From positions 1 to 64,000 of the forward strand of contig OZ038452.1 in the NCBI GenBank assembly GCA_964036195.1: a stretch of DNA of 64,000 bases. Direction: 5' to 3'. The stretch's first letter is position 1, and each line of letters begins with the position of its first letter. Shown here one piece after another: positions 55,901 through 64,000 of the stretch. The notes under the pieces are model-generated. The model saw only the letters and a list, made by a program, of their open reading frames with translations, searched no databases and was not told the DNA's origin. The translations under genes were made by a program, and so were the position numbers. This DNA comes from Sphaerolaimus hirsutus (taxonomy: Eukaryota; Nematoda; Chromadorea; Monhysterida; Sphaerolaimidae).

Positions 55901-58900
55901 ATGGCATTAGAGCTTACTGGAATTAGGTTTTCATCAACTGCAGCTGACGGAGAGTAAAAATAATTCATTTGGCACTTTGCACTACAATTAGCACTTTATT
56001 TTAGATTTGTCATGAACATTGGCACTTTGTATGACATATTACATGATATTTTGACACTTCACTTCACACTTCTCAGGAGGTGGGGGATCCCCCCCCCCCC
56101 CCGTGGTCGCGTGCACTGCACACTTTCCAGCCCACGCAGTTGGATATGAATCGTTCGGAGGGGTATCTTGAATTTCGACCCTCTGAGTGGTTGGATAGAT
56201 AGAAAATCGCTCCTCCGGAGGGATAAATAGCTGAAAAAATTTTCTGGGGGGGTGGGGGGGTTGGGGGCGGGGTTGTGGTGGTTCGATATATAGGCTTTTT
56301 CGGGGCATAGAAGGAAGAAAAGGGAGAAAAATCGCTAAAAGTAGGGTTAAAATAGATCAAAAATGGTATACAAGAGCATTTAATACTAAAATAGGCTAAT
56401 AGGAACCAGAACTATGATTTTGGAAGTGAATATCTATAAAAAGTATGAAACACAGCGATTTTGAGCGAAAATTGGGGTATAGATTCTCAAAAATCGCTCC
56501 AGATAGGTAGATGGCTGGGCGATTTGGGGGGGGGGGGGGTTAGGGGGCGAAAGACCGGTGCCCAAGTAAACCCGGTGCCCAAGTACGCCCGGTGCCCAAG
56601 TTTAAATGCCCGGTGCCCATGTAAAGTGCCTGTACTTGGGCACCGGGTGGATGTTTACTTGGGCACCGGGCGGCTTTTTACTTGTGCATACTTGTGCAGT
56701 ACTTGGGTGCCACTTGTGCATAACGTGTGCACCGTGGCGGGTCGATATGTGCACTTGGACTCGATATTTTTTTGGGTCATAAATACAAGTGCTAGTTGAC
56801 TAGTGCTCGTATTTACGACCCAAAAAATATCGAGTCCAGGTAACATTCCAGGTTGTGAAGGTGATCGCTAGTGATTTATGTTCACAACCCGGAATGTTAC
56901 CCGGACTCGACAGTTTTTTCAGGTCATAAATACAAGCGCTAGTTGAATAGTGCTCATATTTACGACCCGAAAAAAGATCGAGTCCAAGTGCACATATCGA
57001 CCCGCCACAGTGCACAAGTAATGCACAAGTGGTGCCCAAGTACTGCACAAGTATGCACAAGTAAAAAGCTGCCCGGTGCACAAGTAAACATACGCCCGGT
57101 GCACAAGTACGGGCACTTTACTTGGGCACCGGGTATTTAAACTTGGGCACTGGGCATACTTGGGCACCGGATTCACTTGGGCACCGACACACCGTCGTTT
57201 AGGGGGTAGTAGCCCAAAATTTTGCCTCCGGGATAGATAGATAGCATAGCAGCCTCCGGGATAGATAGATAGCTGGGCGGTTTGCGGGGGGTGTAACCTC
57301 CCATTCGAGACCCCTGATCGTTCGTAACTCACAGGGCACTGGAACTGCGCACCGGAGCGGCCCCCTCGGCGCTGCCCGAGTGCGGCACCGTGTTGTACAC
57401 GCCGCCATTGGCTGCAGCCTGCAAATGAGGGGGTGGTCAGGGGGTCTTCAGTGGATAGGGTTACCCTGCCCCAACTTCACCGGTAGGGTTCAAATGACAC
57501 ATCTAGTTCGGTCTGGACAAGTAGGTAGCCCAGACATACGGTTTCGGTTTTGGCAAATTGCAATGTCAGTATCGGTCTCGGTTGCGAAAAATTTGAATGT
57601 CAATCTCATTGTTGTTGTTTTTCAAATTGTATTCGTTTTGAATGTGATATCAGATCAGGATTTGTATCAAAACCTAAATCGTTTGAACCCTACAGCACCA
57701 GCTAAATACACACATAAGGATAGCCGTAGTTTTTTTAAAAACGTTTTTAACGCAAGCATCGAAACCGTTGTATTTTAAAAAAACACCGCCAAAATTTTCA
57801 ATCCAGTAGGTATTTTGCAATTTTTTGCAATAACATCACGATCGTTGAAACACGTTTTTCCATCCCTATATACTAATCATGGCCGGTGTTTTTACCGTCT
57901 TTAAAAAACGTTTTGGTTTTTTTAAACAGGGTCGTTAAAAAACATTCTTTGGCCATCCCTTCTAACACGTATCTAAATACACATAGACCCAGGGACGTAG
58001 CCAGGATTTTTGAGCGGGGGGGGGGGGCGGATTGTATACGGAGCCCGGCGAACGGGGGGGGCGGCGCCCCCCCCCCTAAAATTTTACCCCTGTTGTAGGG
58101 GAATGGCGCCATGGTGCTAGCGCCATTCGTAGGCGCCAAGCCATGGCGCCACTGGCGTTGGCATTGGCGCCAAAAGAGCAGTATACGTCTGTATTTTACA
58201 GGCATATACAGCGACATGGACAGAAATTGAGTCCATTTTCACTGGCTTTTAGGCCGCGGAGACTGGTCAGCCAAAAAGATATGTTGTGAAGGGAGAATGC
58301 GCGCTTGCGCGCAAAAATTTTTCAAACTGTCGACAAAATCGTCGTCTGAAAGTGCCATTTCTGGCACATTTTCTGGTCCGGCCCGGGAAGGGGGGGGGGG
58401 CGGCCGCCCCCCCCGCCCCCCCCCCTGGCTACGTCCTTGCATAGACCCCTTACATATAAAGACCCGGTCAATTTAATCTGGTTTTTCGTCACAAAATTTT
58501 CAAAACATTTTTTCTTGAGAGCAGAAAGAGTTTGAGCCGAGATGATTAGTGCATAGAATGGCGTCAACATTTGTCTACATGCACCACTGGGGGGGCACCT
58601 GTGGCTGTCCCCATGCAGGCACAGGGGCACCCCACATTTATGCACGTTGAGGCATAAATTCATACACTGCCTAAATTGGTTGAGTATTTTCACATGGCTT
58701 TTTTCTTTGTGGTTCTGACTTACCTGCAACCATTATTGGAAATAAATGTTGGAACAAACAAACTTTCAACTACAAAGACAAAATGCCAAGCACTTCAAAA
58801 AACCTTGAGCGAATGTAGTGACTGATTTTTCAATAGAGCGCGAACTATTTCCAGAACTTTTACTAAGACAGGTAACCATGGCAATGTGGGAAAACGCTAA

Positions 58901-61900
58901 CCTTTAATATTTGCTCATAGGTTTATCAAGGCAGTTTTGCAAAACTGAACACAAAGCGGCAACAGCGATCAACACACAATGGTCCCACGCACACTAGTTG
59001 ACAACAAAAACTTCCAAAGCTAATTATTCTGTTTCGAACGCATTTGAGTTTACTGGAATGGGGACTATGTCAACTACTTTTGACGGCGATAACAATAAAT
59101 CCATTATCGTAAACTCAAATGTTTTCAAAGCTGAGTTTACAAAGCTGATTTACATTTTTTGAAGGACTACTCTTGTCGACTACTGCGCGCAGACTGGCCA
59201 CAATGAATACAATTGAATACACGCAGACAGCACGTGCAAATGCATGCTAAAAGATTGGTTACACATGAATCTTACAAGATTCCACGCTCGCTGACGTCGC
59301 CGCGATGCCTCCTGACAAGTGACAATTAATCACCAAGAAAGCCATCGAATAAAATTAAATCTAAATACAATCACGCTGCATTTCATATCTTTATAGGCTA
59401 ACAGTGCCGCCTCAAGATACATAAATACTATTTTATCCAATTATTCATACCAACATCAAATTGACACATTCCAAATTCCAAAAGAACGCCCACTGAAACC
59501 GACAGAAAAAAAACAACAAACCCAACCAACAACCATGACGTCATCGTGCAGTTGCGACGCGACGCCGGTGCCAAAGCCATCGGCGAGCACGGACGCGGGC
59601 AGCGCGGCTGCAACTGTCGCCGGCGCAACGGCCGCCCTGGACGCGCGGTCGGCGCCGCTGGCCGCCACCACGGACACCTCGTGCGGCTGGTGCCGCGGCG
59701 ACTGCGACTGCGACTGGAGCCGCGACCGCTTGCGCTGCGACGAACCCACCAGGCAGGCGAGCATGGCCGCAGACTGCAGGTCGCCTTTGCGAAGCAGATC
59801 GGTGCACCTGCAACGGAGATCGAGTGCGTGCTGCAGACACTTCATGGTGCCGTTTCAGCCAACGGAGAAGTGATAAGTGATAAGTGAAAAGTGGTAAGTG
59901 GTAAGTAAACTACAGTAAGTGATGTGCCCTACTATCACTTACATATCTGTGACAAGTACCTAAAATGCCTAAAATACGTCATTTTACTTGTAAATTTAGA
60001 TCTCTCTAAACTTACCACTGAAACATACTTTTCTTACTACGTATTTATTTATCATCTTCTCACCACTTGTCCGCTTGCTTAAAGAGAAAGAGCCCCAATG
60101 GCAACTGACCACGCTTCGAGTACATTTCTCTCAAAGTCCAACTGGTGCAGGGCCGCTTCGCAGTCGCGCGCCGGACTGCACTGCGCCGCGGCGACGGCTT
60201 GCAGCGACCGGCACACGCACAGCCACATCTGCGGCGGAAAACGACACATTTGGCGCTGCGCACACTAGTATCTACACCAGCGAAACTTTTGGGAACTCAT
60301 AAATCTGTTTTGAAGCTGTTTGAGCTCAGCAGAGTGAGCAGTTGGTCAACTAGGTTGGTTGACTTGATCAGAAATAATTCATTCTGGTGAACTCAATTGT
60401 GTCCAAAACGGATTTACAAGGTAAACATCAAAGCGGGAACAAACTCTGACGAGCTGCGGCGAGGCGCACTGGGCGGCGTTGCGGGCGTTCATTTTGCACA
60501 CGGCCGCCACGGCGGACACGTCGCTGCACGTGTTGTCCGGGCACCAGGACAATCTGCGGCGCGCACCCATACATTCACATCACTCATCAGGCAAAATTTA
60601 CAATATTAAAATATATTTTATGATTTATCAAGACATTGGGTGGGAAACGGTAAGGCTTTGTGGTAAAAGCTACGGTATGGTAAAGTTAAGGGCAGTCGCC
60701 ATTGTGGTCCGATGGTTAGGGGGGCTCGTGTTCTAAATTTACGAGAGGCCAGGGTTCGATCCCCGCTAGTAACTGCGCATTTTTTCACTTTCCGTAAAGT
60801 TTGAAATTTGCAACACAGGGAATTGTAAACACCTTCCCGGTCACGTCCGGCAGCCATTTTTTGATTTTACTTCTTGTATCCTATCCCCAGTTCTAGGGCG
60901 CCCCCGAGGCTGAAACTTTGGGGAGATATTGTCGCAACCCCCCTCTACTTCGCATGAATTTTGGGGGTCGCGGCGACCCCTCTCAGGGTGGGTCGCCCAC
61001 AGTGCAAATTTTTTTGCGGCTTTTTTGGTGTCCCACAGCAGGTCCGGCACCTGCTGATATTTGAGCTGTGGGAGCGGTATAAATCTAAAATTTTGGGGAT
61101 GTGTAACCAACACCACTCTCCTACTTTACACCATTCAATAATGTGAGATTAATGTGAAAAATTTCTCAAAAATTCGCTTATTCTCTAAAAAACACCACTC
61201 CCCAATAGATGGATGACAAAAAAATTCACTTTTTGGAACTTTTTTATTAGACACTTGAAGAGCTGGTTTACAATACTTTAAAGGGAAGGGTTTAATGTTT
61301 AAAGTTATGTAAAGAACCATACCTCTAAAATGCCTGCATTGCAAAATTTACTTAGGGTGAATTTTATGACATCAGAATGACGTCATCGCAGGAACAAAAA
61401 TTTACAAAATTTACACTTTGAAATTCCCCCCAAGTAAATTTTGCAATGCAGGCATTTTAGAGGTATGGTTCTTTACATAACTTTAAACATCAAACCATTC
61501 CCTTTAAAGTATTGTAAACCAGCTCTTCAAGTGTCTGATAAAAAGGTTCCAAAAAGTGAATTTTTTGTCATCCATCTATTGGGGATTGGTGTTTTTTAGA
61601 GAATAAGCGAATTTTTGAGAAATTTTTCACAATTATCTCACATTATTGAATAGTGTATAGTAGGGGAGTGGTGTTGGTAACACATCCCCAGAATTTTAGA
61701 CTCATACCCCTCCCACAGCTCAGAAATCAGCGGGTGCCGGACCTGCTGTGGGACACCAAAAAACCCACAAAAAAATTTGCACTTAGGGCGACCCACCCTG
61801 AGAGGAGTCGCCGCGACCCCCAAAATTCATGCGAAGTAGAGGGGGGTTGCGCCAATATCTGCCCCAAGTTTCAGCCTCGGGGGCGCCGTAGAACTGGGGA

Positions 61901-64000
61901 TAGGATATAAGAAGTAAAATCAAAAAATGGCTGCCGGACGTGACTGGGAAGGTGTTTACTTAGTAAATTGTGTATCCCAACTTGTGGCATGGTAACGCAG
62001 GGCAGATTCTTTTTCCAGCCATAGCATGTCTCCCTCCCACAAAACAGCATGTTCACACACAAAAGCACGCACCCATATCTGAGAGCCAATTGCTTACTAA
62101 TTGGCATCCAAGGGCTCAAATCGTGTATAGCGACGATCACTTTGCAAATTCTGCGGCGGCCGCGCGGCCGCGACGAGGGCAGCATGGCGCCGGGCGCGAC
62201 GCGGCCGTCGTACGACTCGGACACGGAGTGCGCTTGCGACGCTGATTTCCGCTCCTGCGTCCACACGCTGCACCGTTGCGTGGACGACAACAGGGGCCGG
62301 TTTTGCAAGTGCACAAGTGGCCAGATAAGTGATGACAATTTATAGGTGATGGGTATTTTTGTGAAAAGTTTTCTGTCACTTCTATCAGTTAACCTACAGC
62401 ATTTTTACAACTGCGCACTTGTCGTGTCACTGGCCCACTTGCGGCATTGGCAGCCGGCTCCCCTACCAGACCCCACCTCATCGGTCTGCGCAGTGGAGGG
62501 CGGCGTGGCGGCGTGCGACGACCTCTGCCTGAACACGTTGGGCAGCGTGGAGCGCTGGTAGCGCCTGCCCTGCGTCAGCGGGACCGCGTGCGCCGCCGGC
62601 TGCTGGTGCTGCTCCGCCGCCTCGTCGCCGTGCTGCTGCTGCTGCGTCTTGGGGGCGGCGAACACGATGAGCCTGCCGCCGGGCGCGAACCGAGCGCCGC
62701 AGCGCGCCACCGCGCCCAGGGCCGACCGCAGCCGGACGCCGTCGGTGCTGAGCGACTGCGTGCTGGCAGACAGCGCGCCCAGCAGGTCGGACGAGCCCGA
62801 CGAGCGCGACCACATGTAGCTGCCGCGCGCGCCGCCTGCGAGTGTCATCTGTGATGGCCGCGTTTTTGATGGTAAGACAAGTCATTTTATGAGTGGTAAA
62901 TAAGAAGTGTCATTTTATTCAATTCGATTCATTTATACAATTCATTTTATAAGTGGTAAGCCAAGAGACAATTGGCCAAAAAACGGAAAACCTAAAATAA
63001 AAAAATAAAAAATTTGTATAAATCGACTTTTTGCTCACCCCTTCACTTACCATTTCTCACATCACTTACCACTAAGGCTATCCCCCCCCCCGCCCCACTA
63101 GCCAAAGTGGCACCTGCACAGTGGCGTCTAGCACGCACCGGTGGCGACGTGCGGCGGGGCGGTGGGCGGCGTGACGAGCTGCTGCGAGGTGACCGCCGCG
63201 CTGCCGGACACCGCGCTGGCCGTGCTCACCGGCGGCGCACCCAACTGCTGCTGGTGCTCGGCCGCCTGCGAGGGGTGTACTGGTTGGTAGGGTGGCAAGG
63301 GGTGTTGACTCGGGGATTGTTGAGTTGATTACCAGGGTGAAATTGATGGGGGAAAGCGTGATATTTTTTGTCTTTTTCTTATGACAATTGTTGTCGATGT
63401 TTTCGATGAATTTTTCGAAATTTCACCTAAAACGTAGTTATTCCGCATGTTTGTTTACGATTTCTCAATGTTCTTTTTTGCTGTTGTTCTTCCACGACAA
63501 GACGATTTTCAACTGCTTCCATGATAAAACAAAAATGAAACAAATCAAAACTGTGCCATCAGTGTGCACAACTAACGACGACGCGTTCGAACACGGTGGG
63601 CAGCCGGCGGACGCACTTGGCCAGCACGAGCGGCGGGCCGGCCGTCGACTCGTCGATCGCCTGCTTGAACTCCTCGCAGCACGCGACCATTTGCTGCACA
63701 CACACGGGGCTATGGCACTGATGTCTTGAGACAAATTTACGATTCCAAACTGTAAGGCAATCAACAAACTTTACCAAACAAGCGAACCTGAACGAGCGCG
63801 TGCCTAGCCGCGGGGCTCATCCCAGCCGCGTCCCTCAACACGGCAAAGTCGACCTTGTTGCTGGTGGCGAAGTCGTCGGGGAAGCTGATGAGCACCTTGA
63901 TGAACCTGCCGCCGCGGCAGTCGGCCGTCAGCAGCACCGTGTTGTTGAGCGTGTCGATCCGGTCGACCGTGACGCCGGTGGGCGCGACTCGCTGCGACGC
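52961..64000 (-). CDS. WDR59: WDR59-like GATOR2 subunit, C-terminal 785 residues (partial)
   Basis: Fourteen minus-strand exons join in consistent phase: 64000-63788, 63693-63577, 63265-63139, 62835-62477, 62254-62073, 60553-60445, 60228-60110, 59807-59534, 57418-57333, 55811-55688, 55465-55346, 54291-54057, 53604-53470, 53118-52961 (TGA). Together they are 2358 nt, 786 codons with the stop. The first exon is an RWD domain (VTVDRIDTLNNTVLLTADC, then FIKVLISFPDDF), which marks WDR59 among GATOR2 WD proteins. Later come CGARFAPGGRLIVF, KVIVAIHDLSPWMP and VCKMNARNAAQC. These are followed by LLRKGDLQSAAMLACL (about 411-426), YADVLDSWRMHTHAALV (about 657) and a C-terminal zinc module CAWC...C..C...CVLC...CLQCGHGGHLAHL...CPAAGCLC. 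GATOR2 opposes GATOR1 and so promotes mTORC1 amino-acid signalling at lysosomes. The WD40 propeller lies outside the window. Some linkers are low in complexity, so a few borders may be off. Confidence 0.88.
54391..55032. mobile_element. GAGGCGTC-family MITE, complete (642 bp)
   Basis: Ends GAGGTGTCTTAATTCTAAAA / GTCGACAAGTCC and GGACTTGTCGACTTTTAGAA / TTGGACGCCTC. Inside, GGACTTGTCGCCTTCT recurs several times in one orientation. In a WDR59 intron. The partial copy is at 37922. Confidence 0.75.
56555..57186. mobile_element. CGGTGCCCAAG palindromic element, complete (632 bp)
   Basis: Each end has three to four iterations of CGGTGCCCAAGT in opposite orientation. Between them are the mirrored words GCGGGTCGATATGTGCACTT and GACTCGA...TCGAGTC with ATAAATACAAG. 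It sits in another dispersed repeat (GATAGATAGCTGGGCG on both sides, near 56500 and 57270). In a WDR59 intron. Confidence 0.75.
57990..58439. mobile_element. hAT-type MITE, 450 bp, perfect 8-bp TSD
   Basis: CAGGGACGTAGCCAGG...CCTGGCTACGTCCTTG with CATAGACC on both sides (57982-57989, 58440-58447). Long G and C runs follow the ends; a GGCGCC-rich part is at 58100-58170. In a WDR59 intron. Confidence 0.88.
60828..61956. mobile_element. Giant palindromic (fold-back) element FB3, 1.13 kb
   Basis: AACACCTTCCCGGTCACGTC...GACGTGACTGGGAAGGTGTT flanked by TA (60826-60827, 61957-61958). The arms meet near 61390. GGGTGGGTCGCC and its mirror lie at about 60988 and 61788. Homologous in order to FB2. In a WDR59 intron. 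Confidence 0.87.

Noticed and set aside
56919..57332. 137-codon minus-strand frame
   Set aside because: Covers the CGGTGCCCAAG palindromic element; repeated words, not protein.

Overview
The window is the left end of a eukaryotic, probably animal, chromosome. It opens with about 5.5 kb of (GCCTAA)n, the C-rich strand of a TTAGGC telomere, in the orientation expected at a left end. TTAGGC is the canonical nematode repeat, but the telomere alone does not prove a nematode. Spliced genes with GT-AG introns, a GATOR2 subunit gene, a Ly6-like gene, a tRNA-Lys and many TE families agree with an invertebrate.

Layout. 1-5524: telomere. 5525-7488: a truncated copy of a subtelomeric block that holds the 3' part of a UPF1-like SF1 helicase gene; telomeric repeat begins inside the coding sequence. 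7489-12926: repeats and non-coding DNA, with one doubtful exon near 9.7 kb. 12927-13458 (minus): complete three-exon Ly6/three-finger-like gene. 13916-14285 (minus): last three exons of an unrecognised gene with paired cysteines. About 16413-20374 (plus): the longer helicase copy with Walker A, DEAT, GDSRQL, QIYR and motifs V and VI. It is disrupted by hAT-like insertions and carries Arg-to-Gln in motif VI. 19395-21358 is the second copy of the block next to the telomere.

22300-27662: a 5.36-kb element with 1.1-kb inverted arms flanked by TA. It carries tRNA-Lys(CTT), a truncated second tRNA, a 237-bp palindrome and an array of hairpin MITEs. 27663-30659: 5'-truncated LINE with one in-frame stop. 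31-39.8 kb: nested non-autonomous elements. 39828-48798: a Tc1/mariner-like element whose transposase is split by a 6-kb hAT with a perfect 8-bp target duplication and its own intron-containing transposase. 48.9-51.7 kb: further nested MITEs and a large fold-back. 52961-64000 (minus): 14 exons in consistent phase encoding the last 785 residues of a WDR59 (GATOR2) orthologue, with TE-filled introns. Its 5' half lies beyond the window.

There is no operon-like organisation. The main theme is a chromosome end built from telomere, a helicase-bearing subtelomeric block in two nearly identical copies, and layered DNA transposons that shade into ordinary genes after 52 kb. All coordinates and splice sites were read by eye. 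Family assignments rest on motifs, not on database searches.
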